From Closterium sp. Naga37s-1 (Eukaryota; Streptophyta; Zygnematophyceae; Desmidiales; Closteriaceae), in assembly GCA_947471745.1 (NCBI GenBank), contig CANJKZ010000264.1, positions 441,501-505,500 of the forward strand: a stretch of DNA of 64,000 nucleotides, given 5' to 3'. Below the pieces are notes generated by a model, which searched no databases, had not been told where the DNA came from, and saw nothing but the letters and a program-made list of their open reading frames with translations. Shown here one piece after another: positions 10,280 through 23,089 of this stretch. Both the position numbers and the translations under genes were made by a program. Within the stretch, counting starts at the first letter, position 1; every line of letters starts with the position of its first letter.

Positions 10280-13200
10280 TCAGCTCGTATGTGGCAAACC
10301 ATGCGATCCACCCTCTACTCCTCTTCCTCCTTCATTACCACCCACAGCCGGACTAGAAGCTCTCACTGCCCTCTCTGAACCAATGCCTTCCCCAACCATA
10401 CCATGACTTCCTCCCCGTGGTACATATGCATGTGCATGGGGATGCGCATGGGGATGCGCATGGGGATGTGCATGGTGATGCGCATGTGGACGTGCATGGG
10501 GATGAGAAGCAACATGGGGCATTGGAGGAGGATAATGCGGATGCCAATGCTCGTAATACCCATACGCGGGAGGCATGGGTGGGGGAAATTGATGATGTGC
10601 GTGATGGGGATATGCGCTAGGATGCATGGGAGGGGAACCGGGGGCAACATGCATCATACCACCAGTGCCAAAACCACCAGCACCAGCAGCAGCACCAGCA
10701 GCAGGACCAGCAGCAGCACCACCAGCACCAGCGCCACTGGCACCAGCAGCACCAGCACCAGCAGCAGCACCCGCAGCAGCTGCAGAAGAATCATACGGCA
10801 TATGAGACGGTGGGGGCATGGGTGTACCACCATGGGGTATCATGTGTGGATAATGCGGATGGAAAGGGTATTGCGGGGAAACCATGTGCGGCGGCGGGTA
10901 TGGGGGGTAGTATCCATATGGGGGCATGTAGGGGTATGGTGGGTAGGCTGATGGGTGGGATGGGTGGGGAGTGGTGGGCGGGTAACCTGGGGAAGAACCT
11001 GGCCAATAGGAAACGCCCAATGCAGCCGCGGGAGCGCTGTTAGTGGGAGGTGACGTGGCAGGGCCTGACTGGTTACGAGCGGCTCCTGAAATTGAGGGGG
11101 AGCCTGCAGGCGTCACAGCAGGTGCAGTGGTGGCAGGAGCAGTAGCAGAAGCAACAGTACCAGCAGCACCAGCAGTAGCAGCAGCAGTGGTTGCAACACC
11201 AGCAGCAGCAGGAGCAGCAGCAGCGGCAGCAGCGGTAGCAGTGGGAGCGGAAGGAGGGTAGCCCACAGTAACCGAGGGGAGTGGGGGGCCGTATGGCATC
11301 AGGGGACTCCCAGGAGGGAGATAGGGTGGATAAGGCAGGCTGTGAGGGCTTGCTGGGGGGTGTGCCCTGAGTGCAGAGACAGAAACGTGGGGGTTGGGAT
11401 CTGAGGACTTTTGAGCAGCGAGTCTGGGACCAGGGGCTCGTGTGGCAGCAGTGGCAGCAGTGGCAGCAGTGGCAGCAGTGGCAGCAGTGGCAGCAGTGGC
11501 AGCAGTGGCAGCAGTGGCAGCAGGAGCAGGGACCTCAGCAGGGACAGGAGCAATTGTGGAAGCATGAGGGGCAGCAGGCGGAGCAGCAGGGGAAGGGGCA
11601 GCACTACCAACAACAGCAGGAAATGCACAGTTAGGAGCAGCAACAGCAGCACCAGTGGCAGCAGCAGAAGCAGTGGCAGCAGGAGTTGGAGCAGCAGCAG
11701 CAGGAGCCACAGCAGCAGCAAGAACAACAGCAGCGGCAGCAGAAGCAGCAGCCCTAGTAGCAGTAGCAGCAGGCGTTTCAATGGGTGCACGGACAGAGGC
11801 AGCACTGTTCACCCTTCCACTGGCAAGGGCAGAAGGCGCAGGTTGGGGTGGTAACCGTGTTACAGGCAGTGATGGCGGCTGTGAAACTCCTGCTGTGGAG
11901 TGAGGCTGACCCCCTGTTGCCTTTTGACTTGTCACACGTGGAGCTGCTGCTCCTGCAGCCCCTGCTGCTGCCCCTGCTGCTGCCCCTGCTGTTGATGCTG
12001 CTGGTGCAACTCTTGCTGCTGTAGCAGCTGTAGGCGCTGTATCAGTTAGAGCAATTGACAGACTTGCTTTGGATCCTACTCCCGCAGTCATACCTCCAGC
12101 AGAGGTTGCTCCTCCCCTCCTTTCGCTGCCCTCCTTGGGTAAAACGGCACTCGCTGCTGCACTTGCTGCTGCAACTGCTGCTCCACCTGCTACCGCACCT
12201 GTTGTTGCTCCAATGGTACGTGCAACGTCTGTAGCTCTTGTCATGGCACCAACAGCATCTGTAGCAGCCACAGGAGGAGGTGACACTTTGACTGAAGTGG
12301 CATTGCGAGAGGTTGCAGTTGCAGCAGCAGCAGCAGCTGTAGCAGCAGCTGTAGCAGCAGCTGTAGCAGCACCTGTAGCAGCAGCTGTAGCAGCACCTGT
12401 AGCAGCACCTGTAGTAGCACCTGTAGTAGCAACCGCAGGCAAAGCTGAAGCTGTAGCAGCAGGGGACGCAAGAGGAGAAGGAAGAGCAGCAGCAGTAGCA
12501 GCGGGAATTGATGAGAAAGCGTCACGTGTAGTGGTCACTACACCTGAGGCTGGTCCATCCAAACCAGGGGTTCCAGGAGGATCGGATGCACGTCCCTGGG
12601 CAGGCTCGGAGCCCAGAACAGGTTCGGAGCAAGGTCTGGTAGCATTACCACCAGCAGAAGCAGCAATCGTACGAGCAGGAGGAGGAGCAGAGGCAGAGGC
12701 AGAAGCAGAAGAAGCGGCAGGAGCAGGAGCAGGAGTAGCAGAAGCAGCAGGAGTAGAAGCAGCAGGAGGAACAGCAGGAGCAGCAGCAGCAATAGAAGCA
12801 GCAGGAAGAACAGCAGGAGAGGCAGGAGCAGCAGGAGCAGCAGGAGCAGCAAGAGCAGGAGGAGGAGCGGGAGTAGCAGGGGGAACGGCAGGAGCAGCAG
12901 GAAGAACAGGAGCATCGGGAATAGCAGGAGGAGCATCTGGTGGTAACCAGAAGCCAGCCGCGGCTGCATCTGAGCCGTTGATAAAACCACCTGGATGCCA
13001 AAAGTATTCTGCAAAGCCCTCCCCTTCAAAGCTCTCCTCAGGACCAACTGACCCGTCAACTGTGCCTGATTGTGCATGCTTCTGAGTCAACTCAAAAAGA
13101 GGACCCGCAGACCTGTCGACTGTGGGGGAATGAGTGTGGCATAGAGATAGGTCCTGCGTGGGTGAGTGATGGGACCGAGGAGGGGGAGAAGGGTGGTGGT

Positions 13201-16200
13201 GATGAGAAGCGGGAGGAGGAGACGGGTGGTGATGAGAAGGGGGAGGGGGAGAAGGGTGGTGATAAGAAGGGAGGGGAGGAGGAGGAGAAGGATGCTGCTG
13301 TTGCTGCTGTTGGTGTTGGCTGTGATGACGCTGCTGATAAGCGGAGGGACCAGTATGGGTATCAGAAGGAGCAGCAGCGTCAGCAGAGGCTGCAGACAAG
13401 CGTGAAAGCCTGCCTTGACCGTGAACCTGTCTCCCATGCATGTTCCCAGAGAAAGATCCATGCATGTCAGCGGCATTATGCCCATGAATGTGAGTGGCAT
13501 GATGGACAGGCATGTGAGTGCTGTGATGCCAAGGCATGTCAGGACAAAACAGGCTGTCTGCTTCCGAACCACCTCCTGCAAACGTCTCATCGTAAGACAT
13601 TTCTGTGCTGCCCGAAAATTGCAGGCGGGCCGATGGAAGAAAACCTCTCGGTGCTGCTACCATACTCCTTTTAGAACCTGGCCCTGGAACAGCAGCAGCA
13701 CCAGCAGCACTGTCACCGGCAGCACCAGCATTAGCAGCAGCAGCAGCAGCAGCAGCAGGGGATTCAGCCTGAAAAGGCATCTTCTGAGAATGCCCTCCCT
13801 CGGGTAGCTGTGTTCCGGGAAATAGCCCCTCACCTGCCTGCATGGCATGACCTTGACTTTGCAACGCATAGTTGGATCCCCTATCACCGATATGCACACC
13901 CATGCTCATTTCAAACCTATTGTTTGGATCCATACCCCTTCCCATACCCATACCCATGCCCGTACCCATACCCATACCCATGCCCGTACCCATACCCATG
14001 CCCGTACCCATACCCATGCCCGTACCCATACCCATGCCCGTACCCATACCCATGCCCGTACCCATACCCATGCCCGTACCCATACCCATGCCCATATCCA
14101 TACTCCTCCCCGGTCCCATCCCACTCCCCCTTGGCAATCCCATGATCATGCCACCCCCATTCAATGCCGCGGCAGCAGCAGAAGGAGCCGAAACTAGGAC
14201 TGCGCTGTCATCTCTCTTCCTCTTTAATCCCACTTCTCCCCCTTTGCTCCTACCATGCGCCGTGTCCAGCCACTCCCCACCTCCTCCCGCACCTCCTGCT
14301 GCTACTCCTGCTGCTACTCCTGCTGCTACTCCTGCTGCTACTCCTGCTGCTACTCCTGCTGCTACTCCTGCTGCTACTCCTGCTGCTACTCCTGCTGCTA
14401 CTCCTGCTGCTACTCCTGCTGCTACTCCTGCTGCTACTCCTGCTGCTACTCCTGCTGCTACTCCTGCTGCTACTCCTGCTGCTACTCCTGCTGCTACTCC
14501 TGCTGCTACTCCTGCTGCTACTCCTGCTGCTACTCCTGCTGCTACTGCTGCTGCTGCCCCTGCTGGTGCTGCTGCTCCTCCTACTCCTGACTTGGGCGCT
14601 GCTGCTTCTCCCACTCCTGCCTCTCGTGTTCCTCGTGCTACAGCCGGCCTGGCCTCAGACCCTGCTTGCCCTCCACTTGCTCCAGCCCCACCACCCACCC
14701 CAGCTGTAGCAGCAGTGTCTGTAGCCCCAACAGGAACAGCAGCTGTGGCGGCAGTGTATGCAGCCCCAACAGGAACGGCAGCTGTAGCAGCAGCTACTGA
14801 GCGGAAAACGGGACTCCGCCTGCTGCTGCTGCTGCTATGGGTCAGGTAGTGTGGGACAGGAGGGTGAGGGGAACCACCAGGTGACTTTTGAGTCGACTGA
14901 AAGGCCACCTTGCTGCTGCTGCTATGGGTCAAGTAATGTGGGACAGGAGGGCAGGGGGATCGACCAAACCCTGCTGCAGACCCGCTATAAGCCACTAATC
15001 CTGCTCCAGACCCGTTATAAGCCACACCAGACCCTGCCACAGGCGCATTTTGAAAACTCTCAAAACCTGCTCCTGCTGTTACTCCGTCTCCCATCCCTCC
15101 ACCTTTTCCTTGCATCCAATCCATACCATCACCACCAAATCCAGATTCGATTTCTTCCAGCCACTTGTGCCGCCCCTCCTCTGATGGATCATCATATAGA
15201 CCTCTTAAAGCCACCTCCACTGCCCTTCCATTCCCATTACCACCACCTCCTCCGCTCCCCTCTCTCGCTCTTTTAAGCTCCCCGTCTCCTCTCACCCCCT
15301 CCTGGTTTCCACCGCTCTGCACCTCTCCATTCTCCTCCCTCTCCTCTCTCCTCCCCTCTGCTTCCATCCCCCTTCCCTCCTCTCCCCCCTCCTCCTCCTC
15401 TTCTTCTAACATCCTCCGTTGGGTCTGAATCGTCCGAACCATCTCCGTAATAATCACACTCAGTGTAAGCACGCCCACCTGCTTCTTCCCTCCCCCCGCC
15501 CCATCCCCCCCTCCTGCTCCGTCGCCCATGCCTCTCCTACCCCCCTTCAGCTTCTTCCTCCGCTTCCTCCCCCCACCCTTTCCGCCCTTCTCTCCGCCCC
15601 TCTTCCCCCGACTCGCTCCCCCCTCCACTATAACGGGTTCCAGATACCCCCGGTGACGTGGTGGGAAGGGCTGCTGAGCTGGCGGGATGAGGTGGCGGTG
15701 GTGGGCGCAGAGGACGGGGGAGAAGGCGGAAAAGGCAGGGCGCCCACAGGGCAGGTGCGCCCCGCTATTGGAGCCCCTGGGGGAACAGCAGAGGGAGGGG
15801 GAGAATGGGGGGGGAGAGGAGGAGGGGGATGTGGGATGGTGTAAGCAGGTGTGGACGGGGGAAAGGAAGGCGGGGCGCCCGCAGGGCAGGTGCGCCCCGC
15901 TATTGGATCCCCTGGGGAAACGGCAGAGGGCGGAGGGGCATGGGGGGAAAGGTGAGGGGAAGAGCGGGAGGGGATCATAAAAGGGGTGGGGAACGGTTAA
16001 GATGGTGTTAGCAGGTGTGGCTGGAAATGCTCCAAAAGGGTGTGATTCAAACAGAAGACGGCGGGGGCATGGGCGGGGGATGGGGAGAATGGGGAGGGTG
16101 GAATCATACCAGCAGACAATGTAGGTGCAGGGCTTGTATAGCCTCTGGCGCGGCTCTAAAAGAATGTGATTCAAACAGAAGACGGATAACGCCAGGGGTT

Positions 16201-17220
16201 TCGCCAGGCATGGCCCAGGCGCCGCGCAGTGCAACGTGGCATTCGCTGGTTTGTCAGGCGCGTGCGGCTCCGGCCTTGCTGCTCCCCCTACCCCCATTCC
16301 CCCCGCCGCTGCCCCGCTTCCCCCTGCAACTCCGCCCTCCCCCGCTGCTCCGCTTTCCCCCCCTGCTCCGCCACCCTCTACCCCGCTTCCGCCAATTGCT
16401 GCCCTGAAACTCGTGTCTCTCGAGGAAGGGGGGGGAAAGGGAGGCGGTGGAGGCGGAAGAAGCGCGTGGGGGCGTGAAGCAGGCGGAAAGGTGAATTCGC
16501 TGCCTTCTCCCGCTCCGCCTGTTCCGCCTGTGGCGGAAGGATGCACGCCTGCTGCGGGCGCGGGCTCTTTCCATCCGCTCTCCCCCGTGCGCATGCAGAA
16601 TCGGCGGTACTTGGCGCGCAGCTCCTCCAGCAGCGCCCAGTACTGCCCGCGGTACACCGCCATGAGCCTGTAGCGGACCGTCGTATAACGAAACAAGACG
16701 GATTAGAGATGAAGGAATTCAGGTTGTGGGACAATTCACCACAGTACACGTCGACCCCCAAGGCTGCTGCATACAGTTTCAAGCGAATTCAGCCTCAGAA
16801 CCTAAATTAGGGTTTGATACTACATGGGAGTCCTCTGAAGTTCAAAGCCCGTGATCCACGCCACGACGCCCGCATTCATCAACAATAATGAGGTGTGCGC
16901 CGCAAGTAAAGAAAAAAACGATAATTAGGGTTACGCGAAAAGTAAGGAACTGACTTTCTGAGGCGGTTTAGCCGGCGCTGAACCACCTCCTCCGCCGCAA
17001 CTACCGGCAAATTGCGCAAACACTCCTCGAGATCCATCGGCTCCATATCCAGCGATCCGTCCTCTCCCTCTTCGTCAGAATGGCCTCCTTCATCCCTCTC
17101 AGCTTCCTCGCCGGAACCGCCTTTTTGAAAGGTTCTAGTAGCCATACCGCGATGAGATGGTGCCGCAGCAAACGAAGGCTCGGGTTTGATTGTTGTTTTA
17201 GTGTCCATTTTAGTTGTCAA
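10280..17220 (-). CDS. INO80D/KANL2-like zinc-finger protein with a giant low-complexity tail
   Basis: Probable subunit of a nuclear chromatin complex (INO80 remodeller or NSL acetyltransferase type), by family resemblance. Exons: 17220-16955, 16667-16110, 15776-10280; 6321 nt, about 2106 residues. The N-terminal helix region crosses intron 1: VVQRRLNRLRK joins LMAVYRGQYWALLEELRAKY, matching the plant family. A zf-C3Hc3H-type motif follows: CAAPGPC, VFCLNHILLEPRQRLYKPC, then after intron 2 HLPCGRPAFSAFSPVLCAHH. The other ~1800 residues are Ala, Gly-Val, Gly-Met, Ser-Pro, His-Pro and Tyr-Pro repeats, far longer than the family's usual few hundred. Intron 2 holds a partial copy of the third exon's start (from 15911). 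Three palindrome-family copies lie inside the long exon. Further introns in the tail cannot be excluded because both strands are open there. Confidence 0.8.
13083..13096. repeat. Imperfect palindrome, TGAGTCAACTCA type
   Basis: Member of the TTTTGAG/CTCAAAA family with a decayed centre. Diverged direct repeats (AACTGACCCGTCAACTGTG-like and GACCTGTCGACTGTG-like) flank it, about 13043-13067 and 13100-13125. It lies inside the long INO80D-like open frame. Confidence 0.55.
13941..14097. repeat. 18-bp coding minisatellite (Gly-Met-Gly-Thr)
   Basis: Unit CCCGTACCCATACCCATG repeats about eight times; on the minus strand it encodes the GMGTGM run of the INO80D-like tail. Confidence 0.9.
14295..14546. 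repeat. 12-bp coding minisatellite (Ala-Gly-Val-Ala), about 21 copies
   Basis: Unit CCTGCTGCTACT repeats about 21 times almost without variation; on the minus strand it encodes AGVA repeats. The uniformity suggests recent expansion and length polymorphism. Confidence 0.93.
14886..14902. repeat. Near-palindrome TTTTGAGTCGACTGAAA
   Basis: TCGA-centre family member with one arm mismatch. It separates two copies of a ~44-bp direct repeat (about 14820-14863 and 14908-14951, sharing TGCTATGGGTCA and GTGGGACAGGAGGG). It reads in frame through the INO80D-like exon. Confidence 0.75.
15048..15065. repeat. Decayed palindrome TTTTGAAAACTCTCAAAA
   Basis: Arms of the family are recognisable, centre decayed. 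Just upstream the segment CAGACCCGCTATAAGCCAC is duplicated (about 14980 and 15008). Confidence 0.5.
15840..15911 (-). repeat. Partial copy of INO80D-like exon 3 start (acceptor side)
   Basis: A CAG acceptor precedes codons for GSNSGAHLPCGRPAF, duplicating the start of the intact exon at 15776. It diverges after the GRPAF codons, before the last Cys/His of the zinc finger. Confidence 0.8.
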
Positions 17221-18915
17221 CCTGAAATACTCGTCGGAATGGCTGAGTTGGATAGACCTACGATCAGCAAACCTCGAGATCGTGCTTGCGTAATACAGAA
17301 ATTGGCTCGCGTACGCGCTTTAGACGCAAATACCTCAAGATTGAAGGGCCACTTTCTATTGTACAGCACTGGACTTTTAATTTCGCTATTGTAATGAAAC
17401 AGCTGTTGGCGACTGACTTCTTTTCTGACACGACACGACGATCTGTCAGGGTTTTTTTCGGTCATTTGTTTTGCTGTAGGTACAGTGGCCGCGATATTCG
17501 GCGAAGCGGGACAGGACAACCATGAGGCAGGCAATACTTGTCGAATTCGAGTCCTCGAAACTTTTCATTCAACTGCTTGTTTGGCAGTATGCGTGCCTGG
17601 AAACACACAGAAAAAAATGCAAAGAAATGCATAGTGTATGAAAAAATGCGTGGGGTTTTCAATTATTTGACCGACAGCCTTGGTAAACTCGGATTTGCAG
17701 TGATGCAGTTGTGTGAACGAATTTATGGTTGCGAAGTATTTTTCGGAACGCGTCCAGCCCAGGCTCAAACCAACGAGAGTCTTTCGTGATTGGGCAGATT
17801 CCTTCGATAACGACGCAAGTATACATTATCAGGATCTACGGGGGTGCGGCGGAAGAATCCAATCAAGTCACTCAAATGTTATTTTGGTTTGGAATCTCTA
17901 ACTAAACCTCGATCCTAAACCCTGAACTTGCAGATTTAATCAGAGAGAACGGGCTCTTGATGCTCCCTTCCACACTTCAAATCTGTGAGTTTGTTCAGTT
18001 TATAAGCGTACTTTGAAAGGGAAAGTCATTATACAGGCTGGTGTTATGGGGATCCCTACCTTGCAGATTTCCTTGCGTGTGCACCTCACACCTTCCCGAC
18101 AGGGTCGGTCCTTGTGGCATTGAGGCGCGCTCATGCTGATACAGCCAAACAAACTTTGATTTCCTGCCAAGCGTATTCATGGACAGCATTTCGAATCGCC
18201 AGCATGGACGATCGACGCCAAGACAGAAGATTTCCACCTGACCGTCCGAAATTGTTTCAAGTGCCACCAAAGTTGCCCTGCCCTGCCATGCCGCTCCAAG
18301 GTTCTGGCGTCGCTCACCAATAAAATCAAAGCACCGCCAACGCAGCCGCCAGCGTCGTGCCCACCACACCGCCTTGCCTGCCATCAGCCTCTCACGCGGA
18401 GAAAATATATGGCTTGTGGCAACTCCAAGGACCCCCTTTGTGGCTTCAAGAAGCCGCACCAACCCATTTTCCTGCCACGTGTTTTGCACATCGTGATTCT
18501 CAGCCGTTGATCTGCACGCGGGTTTGGTGGTTCTGCGGTGGTTTTGGGCTCTGCTCCCGGTCGGATTCCGTCCTCTCTAGAAGCTGGCGAGAGAGCAAAC
18601 CCTCGCCAATCGTCAGTGCCGCGCCTGTTCGCTTGCTTCTGTTTCCAGATTTTCCCGCCTTGCTTTTTGCAGAAAGCAATTTCTCCACCTCCAATTCCTC
18701 ATTTACTCATTTCCTCATTCCTCCAAACCAATTCCACTTTCCTCACTTCTGTCTCAGCTTTCTCCAGTTTCCCTCAGGCGAAAAGCAATTCCTTGTTCCA
18801 GGAGCTCAGTAATTGTGTAATGTCTCTAGCTTCTCTCCTATCAACGCAAGCTCCTTTGTGTTTTACAATCCACGCTTAGGCATTTAGGCAGTTTGAGTTA
18901 GCAATATACGGGAAG
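17221..18915. other. Divergent intergenic region between INO80D-like and AP2 genes
   Basis: 1.7 kb holding the promoters of two divergently transcribed genes. Several open frames exist but none shows a recognisable domain or codon pattern. No TATA box, tRNA or transposon was identified. Confidence 0.6.
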
Positions 18916-21900
18916 ATGAGTTCCATGATGTTGCGGAATCCGGTGAAGATGCGAGGTGTGGAGGTTTACAAGGATGGCTGGCTTGCTCGCATTCAGATTC
19001 GCGGTACTCGCTGCCGCTTTGGCATGTTCGCGAACCAGCAAGAGGCGGCACGAGTGTACGATAGGTGCGTGACGGCTCCTGGCACTACTGCGCGTTGTGT
19101 CTCATCTGAGTCTCATTAGCCACTTATGTTCCTAACATTCTGCTGAAGGTCTTTCCTTCGCACCTTTGCTGGGTTTTGTTGACTAGCAATGACTGTAGTC
19201 TCTGAATGATTGAGTGTCGACTCTGCATTGTCGTAGTTACCAGATTAGCGTCCATGTTCACATTGTTGTTTCGACTCTTCAATGTTTATCACGTTCCTTT
19301 TACTCTTCCTCTTTTCTCTTCTCCTCCTTTCCGCTTCACTCACTCAGGCTGTCGTACAAGCTTCACGGAGCGAGAGCCGTCACAAACAGCTCGATTGACG
19401 AGGACACGAAAGCCGAGATCGAATCCTCCTCCCTCGAATCAATGCTAGCCATCGTTCCCGCCATAGATCCGCATCCACTCTACGAATCTGCGTGGCAGGC
19501 AGAGGGTGGCGAAGAGGAGGAGGAGGCGGCGGAGCAATCCATGAGCTACGACAGCGATACGACCGCTCCCTCGCCCGATAGGATCAGATCCGACAGAATC
19601 AGATCCGATAGGATCAATGCTGCTGACGCCGCCCTTCCGGAGTTGCTAGTGGAGGCCGAGAGCCGTAGGCGTGTAAGCAGCAGTAGCGAGCCGTGGGCGT
19701 CGCCGTGTTCTCAGGGATCTGGGAGGATCTCGCGGTCCGAGGATTCCTCCTGCGCGTGCTGCGATACAAGGGAATGCACTAACGCGTACAAGAGCGGATC
19801 TCACCAAGATCCCGCGGCTTGCGAGTGGGATCGTCCTTCTAGGAGATACCACGGTGCGGCCTCGTCCAACTCGGGGAGTGTACTCGGTATAACCGGCTCC
19901 GATTCGGGCAGCGACGAGGTTAACTGGAGCAGCGGCAGCGTGAAAAGGTCCGGCGACGGGGACTGCAACGATGGCGGTGATGGCGATGGCGAGTGCCCCG
20001 GGATGTTGGTGTTCACCGTGCGGAAGAAGCGGCGGATGCGATCTCGACCGCACACGTGGAGCAACGCCTCTCCGATCAACGGCTCTCCGATTAAGGCGTC
20101 TCCCAGCAGTGGTGAGTCTCGAAATCTCTGGATCCGCGTCGCCGTGTTCTCGTGAGCGCATGTTAGGGCGAGATTTAATCATACGCATGTTAGGGCGAGA
20201 TTTAATCATACGCATGTACTGTCGTGAATGCATCGGTTCTGCGAGTCGCCAATGCACACTCTGAGGGTTTCCGTCTTCCAACGCTTACTCTTTCAAACTC
20301 TCCTTTCGCAGGTTTGGAACGGATGGGGGGGACCATATCTCACGAGACAGTTCGGACCGGAACTGAGATTTTGCGTGGGGCAGAGGTTTGGAGTGAGGCA
20401 AGGGCGGAGCTTCCGAGGCAGGTGAAGGCGGAGCCATCAGCGTCGGCGGCTATGGATTACGAACGCGACACGCACGGGCGCTGCGACGGCGACTCAGGTA
20501 AGAGAAACGATTCGACGTTTTTCGGGGTTTGTGATTACATCGCAGGGGTTTGGAGGTGCTTCCACTAGGGTTTTACAGATCCAAGGGGTTTTCAGTGGTG
20601 CAATTGGCTGAGGGATCGGTTTTGTTTGTTATGCAGGCCCATTGCTCTGTTCCGAGGACCTCCATGCGCGAAGCAGGGTGACGACTGGCGCTGCTGCGCC
20701 GGCCACCGCTGGCGATACGCGCATAACCGCCGATGCGCCCGCCACTCCCGATGCGCACACGGCCTCTAGGCGGAGAGCCAGAGCGCGAGGCAGGGAAGGC
20801 AACGACAGCACCGGCGGCGGCAGGATCCGAAGCAGCGCCGGCAGGATCCGAAGCAGCGCCGGCAGCCGCAGCAGCGTTGGCAGCCGCAGCAGCGGTGGCA
20901 GCCGGAGCAGTGGGGGCGGCAGGAGCAGGGGCACTGTGACGACGGTGCGAGTGGAGTTCGATCCCGCGTATTGCTGGAAGATCAGAGCGGAGCCCTCGTT
21001 CCCTGCGCGGCCGCGAGTCGCGGAAAGCACGCCTACAGCTGGTGAGTGACAGGGTTTTGGGCAAGGGTTCGGGAATGATTCGTTATGGAGGGATTCGACG
21101 ACGGTTTTCGGGCTTTGGTGTGAGTTCTGTATGGAGGAAATTGCCGGAGAGAAGCAAGGGTTTTGGACGATGCGCTTTGAAACATAAAAGGGTCAAGAGG
21201 GGATGATGTGCTAGAATTAAAGGGTTTAGGATGGAGGGTGGGAAAAAAATAAGGTCGAACCTGGAGTTTTTTTTCGCGAATGAATAGCTACAAGTCGAAG
21301 CGTACAACTTTTAGCATTCACTGCCGTTTTCCTACGCGTTTCTCACCCCCTCACGGCCCCTCCCTGCTTCTCCCTTTCCCCATGCTCTCCCCTTGCCAGA
21401 CCTCCAAGGCTCCAGCAGCAGCGCAACTGTAGGAGTGGCCGTGGCTCTCTCCAGTTGTACTCGTTTTGAGCCGCCTCGTTACACGCCTGGCAGCAGCACC
21501 GCTGTAGCAGTGAGAGATATCGAGGAGGTGAACCGCGGCAGCACTGCTGTAGAGGTGCCTGTAGCTCTCTCCGGATCTAGCCGTCCCCAGATAAGCGTGC
21601 TTTCCCGGTGCAACAGCAGCAGCAGCAGCATCCCAGTCAGTGTAGCAGGGACCGGCGGTATTAGTGGGAGTGAGGTAGCTTGTGCAGCTGCCGCAGCAGC
21701 AGCAGCAGAAGCAGAAGCGGGAGCAGGAATGGCAGTAGTGGCAGCAGCGGCAGCGGCAGCGGCAGCAGCAGGAAATAGCAGTAACAGCAGCAACACCAAC
21801 ACCCCAGAGAAAAAGCCGGTGCTGCCATTTTCCTGGGCTTTATCTGTCGACGTGTCTGGCTGTGCCAGCTACACCCCGTTCTCGCTACCACGCCTTCCAC

Positions 21901-22139
21901 CCATGGTCCAATCAAGCCCTGCCACGTCGCCCTCCACGTCACCAGTTCGCCCAGGGTCAAAGGAGCCGTTCTCGCATGCTGACGTGGATGGTACTATGGG
22001 GGGAGGGTGGATGGGAAGCATGGAAAGCATGGCGAGCGTGGGGATGGATGGGGGTGAGGGGAAGGCGGACAGCAGCATTTATGTGGCGGCACAATGGCTT
22101 GTGGATATGGCTGCAGGGAGGAGTGCTGCTGTGTGCTGA
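18916..22139 (+). CDS. AP2-domain transcription factor-like protein
   Basis: Putative DNA-binding transcription factor. Exons: 18916-19064, 19348-20111, 20312-20497, 20637-21041, 21400-22139; 2244 nt, 747 residues, phases consistent. The AP2 domain (residues about 12-70) is split by intron 1: MRGVEVYKDGWLARIQIRGT, FGMFANQQEAARVYDR, then LSYKLHGARAVTNS. The strand and helix pattern and the EAARVYDR and GARAV signatures fit AP2, but the usual WLG is RFG and the ERF-type Trp pattern is reduced, so the subfamily is uncertain. The rest is Ser, Ala and Gly-rich, with basic KKRRMRSR (about residue 290) as a possible nuclear signal and an acidic stretch EEEEAAEQ. The start is the first ATG before the domain. 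No partial exon copies were seen here. Confidence 0.8.
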
Positions 22140-22592
22140 TCCCTCATGCGGGCTTGGAATTGTGTGTGCTGGGGTGTGCATAGTTTGAAGGGGTTTGCTT
22201 TTCAGAAGTTAGTATTGGGCTGTGCTTGTTGAAGGGTTTGTGGTTTAGGGTTTGACTTAGCGGCGCTGGGGCTTGCTGTTGGTGTGGAACGGCGTACAGA
22301 AGGGCTTCATGCAGAGGCGATTTGCAAGGGAGGTGCTGCCAGTGCTGGTGGTGCTTCTGGTCCCTGATGCATGGTGTACTTGGCATGGTGCACGGAAGGT
22401 GTTGGATTCTTCAGGATGCTGTGGATGGGGGCCAGGCAGCTGCGCACGAATCTGAACAGCTAGCAGACAAAAGTCTGTTGTGGAGCCGGCACGGGATTAT
22501 TAGCCTGGCCGTATGCAGGATATACCGGTATGGGTGGTGCTGCTGCTGCTGGGTTAGGGGCATGCTGCCCGCATTTTGGTGTTTGCGCTGTG

Positions 22593-22598
22593 AATAAA
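22593..22598 (+). terminator. Candidate polyadenylation signal of the AP2 gene
   Basis: AATAAA lies 454 bp after the AP2 stop codon, in a stretch with no other gene. A plausible 3'-UTR end, though the UTR would be long. Confidence 0.4.
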
Positions 22599-23089
22599 GC
22601 GTGCTTATGATAGGATGGTGTCTACGGTATTATTTTCCTATTTCTCTTATTGCTTGCCATTTATCGGTATGTATTCTGAATGCAAACTCGTTAATTTATA
22701 ATCATTACAGACGCATTCAGTTGGGGAAGATCTGATGCAGCTCGATATAGAGTGTCCATACCACCAGGACCGAGATCAATGTGTTCGGATTTGGCGCTAG
22801 CCTGACAAGAAACTAATCTGATCAGAGGCCGTGGGAATGGGAACAAGCACTTCGTGGTTCCTAACTGCTTCACGTTTCACTGCCACTTACAGTGTGATAA
22901 ACTAGACTACATGATGTCTTGTAGTAATTCAAGGGGCTACACAGGCAATTACCAGGCGAGTAAGTGTTAGTTCGTGCTTCCTATTTTTTTCCGTTGAATG
23001 CTCAGCCGCCCATTCCTCCCCATCCACCTTCAGTGTTGCTATTACCGGTATGTAGGTAGGTACCTAATATGTGCTTCAACATCCACGTT

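Noticed and set aside
10400-15000. Many long plus-strand open frames (Leu- or Ser-rich) opposite the INO80D-like exon
   Set aside because: They are shadows of trinucleotide-type repeats that are open in several frames on both strands.
17995-18489. 164-codon minus-strand open frame upstream of the AP2 gene
   Set aside because: No recognisable domain, no splice context, and it sits in a divergent promoter region; chance frame is more likely.
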